NCBI RefSeq assembly: GCF_026914265.1
Contig: NC_069130.1
Coordinates: forward strand, 43,706,929 to 43,770,928
Source: Mya arenaria
Taxonomy: Eukaryota; Mollusca; Bivalvia; Myida; Myidae
Direction of reading: 5' to 3'
Length of the DNA stretch: 64,000 bases
Shown here: positions 47,359-59,576 of the stretch, in pieces
Numbering within the stretch: position 1 is the first letter of the stretch
How the letters are laid out: the number at the start of each line of letters is the position of its first letter
Notes under the pieces: generated by a model
Database searches by the model: none
Seen by the model: only the letters and a program-made list of their open reading frames with translations
What the model was told of the DNA's origin: nothing
Position numbers and translations under genes: made by a program

Positions 47359-48114
47359 ACGATATCTATGATTTATAAAAATGCGTGTGAACACAAAATT
47401 GAAGACACTTTTAATTACCACAAGAAGTTTTATGCTTTGTAGTGGTCAACTGTCATTGTTATTTTTTTTAACCAAAATGATTTTAACATTTGAAATGTAT
47501 AAAATGTAAAAAAAAACATAAATGACAAAATGTGATAAATGTGATAAATGTGATAAATGTGATAAATGTGATTTGACTTTTCTCCTTATTATATGTGTTT
47601 GACATTTTTTTACATTTGAAAGCTACTGAATATACTGTTTACAGAACACAGGCCCTAGTATGAGTCAAACTGATACAATGTGAAATATATGACAATACCC
47701 CGAAATGATGCCTTCGAGCAACATTTTGCGAAAAACTGTGTTTCTCGCAGCCCATAATCCTACCTTGAATTTCGCATTTTTTGCAAAATATGCTTTACCC
47801 TATCTCGAAACTAAGATACCGCTATCAGGAAATTATTTCCTTTATTGTTAAGCGTAAAGTTAAATCAATAATAAATTGTATTGGTTCTAACTTGGTATTG
47901 ATATGATTGATGATTTTGCAAAAAACCCTTATAAAACTGTAAATAAATTAGGGATACTATATCAGAAATAGTTAAAGCATCACAGTTCTTTGGTGAAACT
48001 TTACATTAAGACAAATGGACGGACATAAAAATAAATAAAATCATAAAATCATTAAAAACAAAAGTACACAAGAGCTTCTTCAGCGAAACGCTAACGATAT
48101 CGAGTCCATCAATT
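47359..48114. other. 3' flank of the PQ-loop gene
   Basis: AT-rich. Five copies of the 9-mer ATGTGATAA lie at 47530-47572, and AATAAA at 47870-47875 is the clearest poly(A) hexamer. No other gene. Confidence 0.5.
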
Positions 48115-49870
48115 ATGTACATATATGTTTGTGTTGTCGTTTTGTTTGTGTTGTCGTTTTGTTTGTGCTGTCGTTTTGTTTGTGTTGTCGTTTTGTTTGT
48201 GTTGTCGTTTTGTTTGTGTTGTCGTTTTGTTTGTGTTGTCGTTTTGTTTAGTGCCGTTCTTTTGTTTGTGTTGTCGTTTTGTTTAGTGCCGTTCTTTTGT
48301 TTGTGCTGTCGTTTTGTTTGTGTTGTCGTTTTGTTTGTGTTGTCGTTTTGTTTATGTTGTCGTTTTGTTTAGTGCCGTTCTTTTGTTTGTGTTGTCGTTT
48401 TGTTTATGTTGTCGTTTTGTTTGTGTTGTCGTTCTGTTTATGTTGTCGTTTTGTTTATGCTCTCGTTTTGTTTGTGTTGTCGTTCTGTTTATGTTGTCGT
48501 TTTGTTTATGTTGTCGTTTTGTTTAGTGCCGTTCGTTTGTTTGTGTTGTCGTTTTGTTTGTGTTGTCGTTTTGTTTGTGCTGTCGTTTTGTTTGTGTTGT
48601 CGTTTTGTTTAGTGCCGTTCTTTTGTTTGTGTTGTCGTTTTGTTTGTGTTGTCGTTTTGGATGTGTTGTCGTTTTGTTTGTGTTGTCGTTTTGTTTGTGC
48701 TGTCGTTTTGTTTGTGTTGTCGTTTTGTTTGTGTTGTCGTTTTGTTTGTGTTGTCGTTTTGTTTAGTGCCGTTCTTTTGTTTGTGTTGTCGTTTTGTTTA
48801 GTGCCGTTCTTTTGTTTGTGCTGTCGTTTTGTTTGTGTTTTCGTTTTGTTTGTGTTGTCGTTTTGTTTATGTTGTCGTTTTGTTTAGTGCAGTTCTTTTG
48901 TTTGTGTTGTCGTTTTGTTTATGTTGTCGTTTTGTTTGTGTTGTCGTTCTGTTTATGTTGTCGTTTTGTTTATGCTCTCGTTTTGTTTGTGTTGTCGTTC
49001 TGTTTATGTTGTCGTTTTGTTTATGTTGTCGTTTTGTTTAGTGCCGTTCGTTTGTTTGTGTTGTCGTTTTGTTTGTGTTGTCGTTTTGTTTATGTTGTCG
49101 TTTTGTTTAGTGCCGTTCTTTTGTTTGTGTAGTCGTTTTGTTTGTGTTGTCGTTTTGTTTATGTTGTCGTTTTGTTTGTGTTGTCGTTTTGGATGTGTTG
49201 TCGTTTTGTTTGTGTTGTCGTTTTGTTTGTGCTGTCGTTTTGTTTGTGTTGTCGTTTTGTTTGTGTTGTCGTTTTGTTTGTGTTGTCGTTTTGTTTAGTG
49301 CCGTTCTTTTGTTTGTGTTGTCGTTTTGTTTAGTGCCGTTCTTTTGTTTGTGCTGTCGTTTTATTTGTGTTTTCGTTTTGTTTGTGTTGTCGTTTTGTTT
49401 ATGTTGTCGTTTTGTTTAGTGCCGTTCTTTTGTTTGTGTTGTCGTTTTGTTTATGTTGTCGTTTTGTTTGTGTTGTCGTTCTGTTTATGTTGTCGTTTTG
49501 TTTATGCTCTCGTTTTGTTTGTGTTGTCGTTCTGTTTATGTTGTCGTTTTGTTTATGTTGTCGTTTTGTTTAGTGCCGTTCGTTTGTTTGTGTTGTCGTT
49601 TTGTTTGTGTTGTCGTTTTGTTTATGTTGTCGTTTTGTTTAGTGCCGTTCTTTTGTTTGTGTAGTCGTTTTGTTTGTGTTGTCGTTTTGTTTATGTTGTC
49701 GTTTTGTTTAGTGCCGTTCTTTTGTTTGTGTTGTCGTTTTGTTTGTGTTGTCGTTTTGTTTATGTTGTCGTTTTGTTTATGCTGTCGTTATGTTTGTGTT
49801 GTCGTTTTGTTTATGTTGGCGTTTTGTTTATGTTGTCGTTTTGTCGTTTTGTTTGTGTTGTCGGTCTGTT
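48115..49870 (+). repeat. 17 bp minisatellite with 515-532 bp higher-order repeat
   Basis: The unit is TGTTGTCGTTTTGTTTG. A variant, AGTGCCGTTCTTTTG, punctuates the array. The same long pattern restarts at about 48279, 48794 and 49326 (steps of 515 and 532 bp, differing by one unit). Because 17 is not a multiple of three, the unit is read in all three frames in turn; none contains a stop, giving several overlapping frames rich in Cys, Val, Leu and Phe. These are not genes. Confidence 0.95.
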
Positions 49871-50241
49871 TGTATTTTTTTCTGTTGTTTTGTTTGTTTA
49901 TCTTTATATGTTTCATAAATATCAGTGATTGTGAATAAAGAGAATTGAATTGAAGTGGATCGGATTCTACTGGATTGGCACTGTTTGTTGACCTTAAATG
50001 TCTTTGGCGGAAACCTGATGGCTATGCATGACAGTGAAGTCGAAACAGCCCAAAACACAAGGAATTCTGACCAATGACCTTTGAGTGTGACTTTGACCTT
50101 TGAACCACTGACAATAGCCCCGAACGCCAAACGTTAGTTCATTTTAGTGTTCTTATTCCCCCACCCACAAAAATGCACAGCCATTAGTCACAGTCCAAAC
50201 AAGCCGACATACAGTAATGTTTTAACAGTGACCCTTGAGAA
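49871..50241. other. Spacer between arrays
   Basis: An AATAAA-containing stretch (about 49935) and phrases such as TGACCTTTGA/TGACCTTGAC. No gene supported on either strand. Confidence 0.35.
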
Positions 50242-50785
50242 TGACCTTGACCATTTACCAACAAAGATGGTTTTTGTGGCCATTTTAACATGTTTATCAG
50301 ACTTTAAACGTTTGTCAAAAGATAGAACAGCTATTTTCGAGGTAGAAGTGTTCTTTTGTCTAAGATAATGACTTGATAATATTTGACGCTTAGTTTTTTA
50401 TGACACAAACGTATCAACTCGGCGATCTTCGGCAAGCTCGGGATATATACCTTGTAAAAAGAAACATTTTTCTCTGATGCAAACGGGCCTTTCGCTTGAC
50501 ACCTTGTCACATGTCTACCTTGACCATTTACCAACAAAGATGTTTTTTGGCCATTTTAACATGTTCATCAGAATTTAAACATTTGTCAAAAGATAGAACA
50601 GCTATTTTAGAGGTAGAAGTGTTCTTTTGTCTAAGATAATGACTTGATAATATTTGACGCTTAGTTTTTTATGACACAAACGTATCAACTCGGCGGTTTT
50701 CGGCAAGCTCGAGACATATACCTAGTAAAATGAAACATTTCCCCCTGATGCAAACATGGTTGTCGCTTTTCACCATGTCACATGG
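50242..50785 (+). repeat. 273 bp tandem duplication
   Basis: TGACCATTTACCAACAAAGA at 50248 and 50521 opens two copies that match closely up to the CACATG at their ends (about 50511 and 50783). Differences are scattered substitutions and short deletions. Confidence 0.85.
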
Positions 50786-50835
50786 TAGGGGATATAGAAT
50801 GGTGTTACTTTCTGATACACATGACTTTGCTTGAT

Positions 50836-50990
50836 CGGGGCTTGTGTGGTTCGCGGGGCTTGTGTGGTTCGCGGGGCTTGTGTGGTTCGCTGGGCTTGTG
50901 TGGTTCTCGGGGCTTGTGTGGTTCGCGGGGCTTGTGTGGTTCGCGGGGCTTGTGTGGTTCGCGGGGCTTGTGTGGTTCGCGGGGCTTGGA
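50836..50990 (+). repeat. 18 bp minisatellite, about 9 units
   Basis: GGGGCTTGTGTGGTTCGC repeated about nine times with few changes. The period is a multiple of three and translates as (RGLCGS)n in a short open frame, which is unlikely to be a protein. Confidence 0.9.
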
Positions 50991-51479
50991 ACTCAGGGAT
51001 AAAGATCTTTTACTCCATTGTCTTCGAATGGAACGTACCACAATGTCATTAGGGTCATTTTCTGTGCACTGTCTGTTCCAGTGGATTGTTCAGTGATTCA
51101 TTTGCGCTGTCATTCATTCTATTCCTTCTTGTCACTTTCATTTTATGTGCTGTTCCCGCTTTCATTTTTGTTTGGTGACAAAGCATGATTTTAAACTGTG
51201 ATTTGATTTCGGTAAAGTCAAAGTTTTCATTTGGTTGAAACTACATTAAGTTGCTTTATGAAAACGGCCCGTGGAAGTGCTGCAGGCTCCGAGGTGGCTT
51301 TAATGTTTAATTTTGCTATTTTGGATAGATGTCTAAACATGTATAAGGTCGAGTAGTCGTAAAACAGTGTATCCGTACCACGTACGGTAAGTTCCTTTGC
51401 TAAACCTGGTTAACCCAAAATGCATATATGTCAATGTTTAATTATTGCATTGTAAAGCGTTTCTCATTGCGCTTATGTT
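50991..51479. other. Spacer between arrays
   Basis: No gene or repeat identified. Confidence 0.35.
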
Positions 51480-54400
51480 AGGGGTCGTGCGTCTCTAATT
51501 GCGTTAACCTTAGGCCTCTTTCGTCTCTCATTGCTTTGATGTTAGGTCTCGTGCGTCTCTCATTGCGTTAATGTTAGGCCTCGTGCGTCTCTCATTGCGT
51601 TCATTTGTGCTTCGTACGTCTCTCATTGCGTTCATGTTGTGCTTCGTGCGTCTCTCATTGCGTTCATTTGTGCTTCGTACGTCTCTCATTGCGTTCATTT
51701 GTGCTTCGTACGTCTCTCATTGCGTTCATTTGTGCTTCGTACGTCTCTCATTGCGTTCATTTGTGCTTCGTACGTCTCTCATTGCGTTCATTTGTGCTTC
51801 GTACGTCTCTCATTGCGTTCATGTTGTGCTTCGTACGTCTCTCATTGCGTTCATGTTGTGCTTCGTGCGTCTCTCATATCGTTCATGCTGTGCTTCGTGC
51901 GTCTCTCATATCGTTCATGTTGTGCTTCGTGCGTCTCTCATATCGTTCATACTGTGCTTCGTGCGTCTCTCATTGCGTTTATATTGGCCCTCATGTGTCC
52001 CTCATTGCTTTTATGTTAGGTCTCGTGCGTCTCGTATTGCGTTTATATTGACCCTCATGTGTCTCTCATGGCGTTTATGTTGTGCTTCGTGCGTCTCTCA
52101 TATCGTTCATGCTGTGCTTAGTGCGTCTCTCATTGCGTTTATATTGGCCCTCATGTGTCTCTCATTGCTTTTATGTTAGGTCTCGTGCGTCTCGTATTGC
52201 GTTTATATTGGCCCTCATGTGTCTCTCATGGAGTTTATGTTGTGCTTCGTGCGTCTCTCATTGCGTTTATATTGGCCCTCATGTGTCTCTTACGGTGTTT
52301 ATGTTAAGTCACTTGCGTCTCTCATAACGTTTATGTTAGGCCTCGCGCGATTCTTATTGCGTTTATGCGAAGTCTAGTGCGTCTCTTATCGCGTTTTGTT
52401 AGGCTTCGTTCTTCTTCTATTGCGTTCATATGTGAAACTTATATATTCCTTATAAGATCCATCCTCTGTGCTATTACCTTATGTCTTATAGCTTGATTTG
52501 TTTAAATGTATTTATATGTCACAAGAAACTATGTAGTTTATGTGAATAAATATCTGTTCTGTTTTGTTCTTCTGTTCTAATTGCGTTTATGTTCGGCCAC
52601 GTGCGTCTCTTATTGCGTTTATAAGAGGCCTCGTGCGTCTCTAATTGCGGTAATTTTAGGCCTCGTGCGTCTCTCATTGCGTTTATATTTGCCCTCATGC
52701 ATCTCTCATTGCGTTTATGTTGTGCTTCGTGCGTCTCGCATTGCGTTAATGTTAGAACTCGTGCGTCTCACAATGCGTTTATGTTGGGCCTCGTGCGTCT
52801 CTTAATGCTTTTATATTAGGTATCGTGCGTCTCGTATTGCGTTTATATTGGCCCTCATGCGTCTCTCATGGCGTTTATGTTAGTCTTCGTGCGTCTCTCA
52901 TAGCGTTTATTTTTAACCTCGTGCGTCTCTCATTGCGTTTATTTTGGGCCTCGTGCGTCTCTCATTATGTTTTTGTTGGGTATCGTGTGTCTCTCATTAT
53001 GTTTTTGTTGGGTCTCGTGTGTCTCTCATTGCGTTTATATTGGGTCTAGTGCGTCTCTCAGTGTGTGTATGTTAGGCATCGTGCGTCTCTCATTGCGTTT
53101 ATATTGGGTCTAGTGCGTCTCTCAGTGCGTGTATGTTAGGCCTCGTGCGTCTCTCATTGCGTTGATGTTGGGCCTCGTGCGTCTCTCATAGCGTTTATGT
53201 TGGGTCGCATGCGTCTCTCATTGCGCTTATGTAGGGCCTCGTGCGTCTCTCATTGCGTTTATGTTAGGTCTCGTGCGTCTCTCATAGCGTTTATATTGGG
53301 TATAGTGCGTCTCTCAGTGCGTGTTTGTTAGGCCGCATGCGTCTCTCATTGCGTTTATATTGGGTTTCGTGCGTCTCTCATTGCGTTTATATTTGGGTCT
53401 CGTGCGTCTCTGATTGCGTTTATCTTGGGTCTCGTGCGTCTCTCATTTCGTTAATATTGGGTCTAGTGCGTCTCTCAGTGCGTGTATGTTAGGCCGCATG
53501 CGTCTCTCATTGCGTTTATATTGGGTCGCGTGCGTCTCTGATTGCATTTATATTGGGTCGCGTGCGTCTCTGATTGCGTTTATCTTGGGTCTCGTGCGTC
53601 TCTCAATGCGTTTATATTGGGTCTAGTGCGTCTCTCAGTGCGTGTATGTTAGGCCGCATGCGTCTCTCATTGCGTTTATATTGGGTTTCGTGCGTCTCTC
53701 ATTGCGTTTATATTTGGGTCTCGTGCGTCTCTCATAGCGTTTATATTGGGTCTAGTGCGTCTCTCAGTGCGTGTATGTTAGGCCGCGTGCGTCTCTCATA
53801 GCGTTTATATTGGGTCGCGTGCGTCTCTGATTGCGTTTATCTTGGGTCTCGTGCGTCTCTCATAGCGTTTATATTGGGTCTAGTGCGTCTCTCAGTGCGT
53901 GTATGTTAGGCCGTATGCGTCTCTCATTGCGTTTATATTGGGTCTCGTGCGTCTCTCATTGCGTTTATATTTGGGTCTCGTGCGTCTCTGATTGCGTTTA
54001 TCTTGGGTCTCGTGCGTCTCTCATTGCGTTTATATTGGGTCTAGTGCGTCTCTCAGTGCGTGTATGTTAGGCCGCATGCGTCTCTCATTGCGTTTATATT
54101 GGCTCTAGTGCGTCTCTGATTGCATTTATATTGGGTCGCGTGCGTCTCTGATTGCGTTTATCTTGGGTCTCGTGCGTCTCTCATTGCGTTTATATTTGGG
54201 TCTCGTGGGTCTCTGATTGCGTTTATATTGGGCCCCGTACGTCTCTCATTGCGTTTATATTGGGTCTAGTGCGTCTCTCAGTGCGTGTATGTTAGGCCGC
54301 ATGCGTCTCTCATTGCGTTTATATTGGCTCAAGTGCGTCTCTGATTGCATTTATATTGGGTCGCGTGCGTCTCTGATTGCATTTATATTGGGTCTAGTGC

Positions 54401-55110
54401 GTCTCTGATTGCGTTTATATTGGGCCCCGTACGTCTCTCATTGCGTTTATATTGGGTCCCGAACGTCTCTCATTGCGTTTATTTTGGGGCCCGTACGTCT
54501 CTCATTGCGTTTATATTGGGTCTTGTGCGTCTCTCAATGCGTTTATATTGGGTCTCGTGCGTCTCTCAATGCGTTTATATTGGGTCTCGTGCGTCTCTCA
54601 ATGCGTTTATATTGGGTCTAGTGCGTCTCTGATTGCGTTTATTTTGGGGCCCGTACGTCTCTCATTGCGTTTATATTGGGTCTCGTGCGTCTCTCATTGC
54701 GTTTATATTGGGTCTAGTGCGTCTCTCATTGCGTTTATATTGGGTCTAGTGCGTCTCTCATTGCGTTTATTTTGGGGCCCGTACGTCTCTCATTGCGTTT
54801 ATATTGGGTCTCGTGCGTCTCTCATTGCGTTTATATTGGGTCTAGTGCGTCTCTCATTGCGTTTATTTTGGGGCCCGTACGTCTCTCATTGCGTTCATAT
54901 TGGGTCTCGTGCGTCTCTCAATGCGTTTATATTGGGTCTCGTGCGTCTCTCAATGCGTTTATAGTGGGTCTCAAGCGTCTCTCAATGCGTTTATAGTGGG
55001 TCTCAAGCGTCTCTCATTGCGTTTATATCGGCCCTCATTTGTCTGTCTTTATGTTTATGCTGGGCCTCATGCGTTTCTTAGTGCGTTTATGTTGGGTCTC
55101 TAGCCTCTAC
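51480..55110 (+). repeat. 31/32 bp minisatellite, about 115 units
   Basis: The core is GTGCGTCTCTCATTGCGTT. From about 51590 to 51960 the unit is 31 bp (CATTTGTGCTTCGTACG variants); from about 53030 on it is mostly 32 bp (TATATTGGGTCTC variants), with AGTGCGTGTATGTTAGGCC units interspersed. A non-repeat gap of about 140 bp lies near 52430-52570. Overlapping open frames up to 202 codons are by-products. Confidence 0.93.
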
Positions 55111-56159
55111 ACAGGGTCGCCGTTTTATGTTTGGTGTTAGTTTCCATGTAGTTTCCATTATTTTAATAGATGTCGGGCTATGTTTCAATGACCAAGTGCT
55201 CCCTCCTTCGGCGCACATATTTATAGTAATAAACGAAATTTATATACTTTATGTAAGCATATTAGAACCGCGGTGAGCTGTTCTGATTGCCTCCTGTACT
55301 TTGTCTTCAACAATTAACCCTGAAGCCGTATCGCAAATCTTTTTCAAACTTGTTCACATGTTTTTTTATGTATTCAGGCTTTTTTCAAATTTGTTTAAAT
55401 GGTTTGGTTTCAGTGAACCTGTTGGCTATCAGATCGTTGCCTTAGTGCAATAACTCAATAACTGCATATAGACATAAAAGCAGATATTGAGTTCTTGCAC
55501 TAAGGTGACGAGATGTAAGTTGTTTTTATCTCAATTGGTTCACAATAGAGCTTAGATATCGGCTCTGAGGTCTTCTGCCCAGTTTTGTTTTCAACTCATG
55601 ATCTGGCTGTGCTCCGGACTCATTGCTTTTACGACTTCAAGAGGAAAGCATTTTTTATATATACTTAAGTTTGCTTCATCGCCATGTTAAGTTCAGCTTA
55701 AGTTCATCACTGACTAATACCAGACATCATTAAGCTTAGATATGGCGTTTGTAGAAACAGCTAGACTTGATTTAAGTTCAATTGAATTGTAATATGTACG
55801 TATATTTTTATCAACAAACAGTAAACAAAAGTTAACATACTGTTACTGGTATCGTTATGGAATTAACAGCTTTACGTGTGTTCAACCAGTCTCCGCCTAG
55901 GAATATTGTCAAATGATAAATTATGTGCTACCATCAAGCAAAACACGTGATAATGGAAACATACATTACACATTTATTGTCATTTTCATTTCTGAATATT
56001 GTTGACTTCCATTCTAATTGCGAGTAAAATTATTAGGAAATAATAATACAACAGAAAAACGTATCTGAATGAGGAACGAATAATCAGAATTGATAATCGG
56101 TTGAAAATGAAGCTGGACAGCAGTGATCGCTCACTTTAACAAATCCCCACAGTGAACAA
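55111..56159. other. Gene-free spacer
   Basis: Ordinary AT-rich sequence. The phrase TTGCCTTAGTGCAATAACTC with its near inverse GAGTTCTTGCACTAAGG (55438-55505) forms an inverted pair. No exon is supported. Confidence 0.4.
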
Positions 56160-58110
56160 TAAATGCCAATGAAAGCAACTCCACAGCAAACGTCAATACA
56201 AGTACACACACACATCAACAAACAATGACTACACAGGAAATCAACTCCACAGTAAAAGTCAATACCATAACACACATCAACAAACAATGACTACACAGGA
56301 AATCAACTCCACAGTAAACGTCAATACCATAACACACATCAACAAACAATGACTACACAAGAAATCAACTCCACAGTAAACGTCAATACCATCACACACA
56401 CATCAACAAACAATGACTACACAAGAAATCAACGCCACAGTAAACGCCAATACCATCACACACACATCAAAAAACAATGACTACACAAGAAATCAACTCC
56501 ACAGTAAACGTCAATACCATCACACACACATCAACAAACAATGACTACACAAGAAATCAACTCCACAGTAAACGTCAATACCATAACACACATCAACAAA
56601 CAATGACTACACAAGAAATCAACTCCACAGTAAACGTCAATTCCATCACACACACACATCAACAAACAATGACTACAAAAGAAATCAACGCCACAGTAAA
56701 CGTCAATACCATCACACACACATCAACAAACAATGACTACACAAGAAATCAACTCCACAGTAAACGTCAATACCATCACACACACATCAACAAACAATGA
56801 CTACACAAGAAATCAACGCCACAGTAAACGTCAATACCATCACACACACATCAACAAACAATGACTACACAAGAAATCAACTCCACAGTAAACGTCAATT
56901 CCATCACACACACATCAACAAACAATGACTACACAAGAAATCAACTCCACAGTAAACGTCAATACCATCACACACACATCAACAAATAATGACTACACAA
57001 GAAATCAACTCCACAGTAAACGTCAATACCATAACTTACACATCAACAAACAATGACTACACAAGAAATCAACTCCACAGTAAACGTCAATACCATCACA
57101 CACACATCAACAAACAATGACTACACAGGAAATCAACTCCACAGTAAACGTCAATACCATCACACACACATCAACACACAATGACTACACAGGAAATCAA
57201 CTCCACAGTAAACGTCAATACCATCACACACACATCAACACACAATGACTACACAAGAAATCAACTCCACAGTAAACGTCAATACCATCACACACACATC
57301 AACACACAATGACTACACAGGAAATCAACTCCACAGTAAACGTCAATACCATCACACACACATCAACACACAATGACTACACAAGAAATCAACTCCACAG
57401 TAAACGTCAATACCATCACACACACATCAACACACAATGACTACACAGGAAATCAACTCCACAGTAAACGTCAATACCATCACACACACATCAACACACA
57501 ATGACTACACAGGAAATCAACTCCACAGTAAACGTCAATACCATCACTTACACATCAACACACAATGACTACACAGGAAATCAACTCCACAGTAAATGTT
57601 GATACATTTACACTAGGGATGCAAACGAATATTCGAATATTCGATCGAACGTTTGGTATTCGAATGTCAAAATAAGTATTCGAATATTCGATGTTTTTGT
57701 TGAATTAATAAATTAATAAACTTTTTGCCTACAACTGTCATCTTCGTCTGTCTTGTTTTTACAACGAAAGAATAACCGAATATTAGAATATCAATTTTGC
57801 CATTCGTTTGCATCCCTAATTTACACACACAAAAACAATATTTACACACAGAACATCAACTCCACTTTAAACGTCGATACATTCACACAAACAACAACAA
57901 ACAGAACCACACATGACCTAACTTCCTTAGCAAACGTTAGAACAATCAGTTTAACAACATAAACAATGGCAATACAGGCACACACTTAACAGCATACGTC
58001 AATACAAATATTCAAACAGTGATCACCCAGTACATCACATATAAAGCAAACGCCAATAAAATCATTCAAATAACATCAAACAAACACCACATGACCAGCT
58101 CGACAGAGGA
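56160..58110 (+). repeat. 62-64 bp minisatellite, decaying at its right end
   Basis: The unit contains ACTACACAAGAAATCAACTC, CACAGTAAACGTCAATACC and ATCACACACACATCAACAA. The landmark AATGACT occurs at 56224, 56286, 56348 and 56412. Regular units run to about 57600. Diverged units (CATCAACTCCACTTTAAACG, 57853 onward) continue beyond the inserted MITE to about 58110. Confidence 0.92.
57614..57818. mobile_element. hAT-type MITE, 205 bp, perfect 8-bp target duplication
   Basis: Terminal inverted repeats are TAGGGATGCAAACGAAT and ATTCGTTTGCATCCCTA. ATTTACAC is duplicated exactly at 57606-57613 and 57819-57826. The interior is rich in CGAATATTCG palindromes. The 8-bp duplication and end sequence fit the hAT superfamily. 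It is inserted in the decaying part of the minisatellite. Confidence 0.9.
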
Positions 58111-58135
58111 GATCACAGCGTCAGATTTTGTTGCG

Positions 58136-58455
58136 CTAAGAATGTCCCTTGACATTTCTAATCGCCTCTCGGATATGATTGTAGAGGGTCGGGACGTCGG
58201 CGAGAAATATCATAAGGAAAAAACCGCCAATTACAGCGGACCCGACGACGCCAACGGCTGTGGAAGAACTCCGCGGATCTTCGCGGCACGAGAGTCGAGC
58301 AAGGTAGCGCGAGGTGTTCTTTTTCTGGATAGTCGTCTCCCGGATGAGGAGTTGGGTTATTTCGTCCTGACTGAGGCCCGTCCATGAGTAATTATTGTAG
58401 CAGATACATGGCATGATGTAGAGCGGAGCGTCCGGTCGTTTTGTGGTCGGTCCAA
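58136..58455 (-). CDS. Terminal exon: transmembrane segment and tail of a receptor-like protein
   Basis: On the minus strand TTTATTATAG precedes 58455. The exon opens in phase 1 and reads GPTTKRPDAPLYIMPCIC to a stop at 58136, about 106 residues. A juxtamembrane part has a CxC motif (PCICYNNYSWTGLS) and a charged stretch (QDEITQLLI, KKNTSRYLARLSCREDPR). A hydrophobic span follows (AVGVVGSAVIGGFFLMIFLA), then a short tail (REAIRNVKGHS). I recall this CxC, helix, KKNTS, membrane-span module from many molluscan surface proteins; that is from memory. Strand, phase and topology match the Sushi and PAN exons at 62195-62380 and 63136-63381, so it is probably the 3' end of the same gene. The plus-strand frame at 58019-58387 is its antisense shadow. 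Confidence 0.7.
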
Positions 58456-58509
58456 CTATAATAAACAAATAACTTCATTGATAGCTTAAATTGTTTACTA
58501 TACGCGGGA

Positions 58510-58585
58510 AGTTATTTCCTTCCTGACTGAGGCCCGTCCATGAGTGATTATTTGAGCAGATACATGGCATGATAAAGATCAGGGA
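58510..58585 (-). pseudogene. Duplicated fragment of the terminal exon
   Basis: The minus strand reads IMPCICSNNHSWTGLSQEGN, a close copy of the first third of the exon at 58136-58455, about 125 bp upstream of it. It has no splice acceptor and the rest is missing. Confidence 0.65.
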
Positions 58586-58590
58586 GTCAT

Positions 58591-58837
58591 GGCCGGTATC
58601 CATAAAGCATCGTAAGTCATTTTCTAACTTAAATCACTTTCATTATTTGAGTATTTCATTTGTTATATGGAATTAAAACTAAATATTTTCTGAAAAACAA
58701 TATTTTCATTATTTTTATTAAGGAAAACATACCTTAAAGTAAAACGCACTTAAACATTTCTTTTTATTTGACTATGAACATTTTAAGAAAATGAAATAAG
58801 TTAAGAAATTGCTTGATATGGTATTTGTATACGGCCC
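58591..58837. mobile_element. MITE-like element with GGCCG-TAT ends
   Basis: GGCCGGTATCCATAAAGCAT at the left is loosely matched inverted by ATATGGTATTTGTATACGGCC at the right; internal sequence is AT-rich and partly self-complementary. Borders are approximate. Confidence 0.45.
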
Positions 58838-59576
58838 AAGGTCGTTTTGTCGTCGTTCCCAGTATAAGAGACATTAGATTTCATTAACCACTAACATTGG
58901 TTACTAAACATACAATTTTTACATGTATTCCGGTTATGTCAAATGTTCGTGATCTCGAAGTACTTCCCGATGTGAAGACGACTTCGACATAACGGGTTTC
59001 GACTGAATGTTAATAATAGTCTATTATTATATAATTTATTAAGTAAGAGTTATTAATATAGTGACCTGTTCCATAGATAATTTTTATATCTTGCTGTTTT
59101 AGATGAAAACCTTTTCTAATTATTAGAACATGTGTATTTAGATCGAGTGCAATGCGGAGTTTTAGTGGTGAAAGCGAAAAAAAGGCTCTATCTGCGTATT
59201 TACTTAATGTCACATTTTGCGCGCCCACCCCCCCTCCGAATTATAGAAGAAAATTAGATTAAAAATAGCACATTAATACATTATTAAAAACTACAGGGAT
59301 AATCCCAGCATGATGCAATTGTAGTCATATACTTTGAAAATGCTCCTAAAAGATCTGAACGTTTTACACTAATCGAGTTGTTTTATTCTGGCAACACGTA
59401 ACCGTAACAGCAACAGCAGCAACACGTTTCTTATCGAACAAGACCATCATCATAAAAGTGTGTAACCCAAAGGTAATAGCTTCTCAATTGCCTACCAAAT
59501 TCATGTTATTAATTACGCGTTAGACCACCAGTGCTCCTTAAAAGCCCCAAAAACGGGTTTCCAGTCTCTTTTTTGT
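58838..59576. other. Intron-like spacer
   Basis: Between the terminal exon and the Sushi exon of the minus-strand gene. A CGAAGTACTTC palindrome and TTCGACATAACGGGTTTCGA (58955-59005) may be a decayed CAGT-type element. No exon seen. Confidence 0.3.

Noticed and set aside
48115..49938. Many overlapping frames rich in Cys, Val, Leu and Phe
   Set aside because: The 17 bp unit has no stop in any forward frame; these are not membrane proteins.
50782..51096. (RGLCGS)n frame and its antisense (KPREPH)n frame
   Set aside because: 18 bp array; both strands open only because of the period.
51571..55103. Long frames of RASLIAFILGLVRLS type
   Set aside because: The 31/32 bp minisatellite is read in all three frames; none has unique sequence or splice context.
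56477..56800. Thr/Asn-rich frame
   Set aside because: Lies wholly in the 62-64 bp minisatellite and shifts phase between units.
58019..58387. 122-codon plus-strand frame
   Set aside because: Antisense shadow of the minus-strand membrane exon, which has a splice acceptor, membrane span and phase match.
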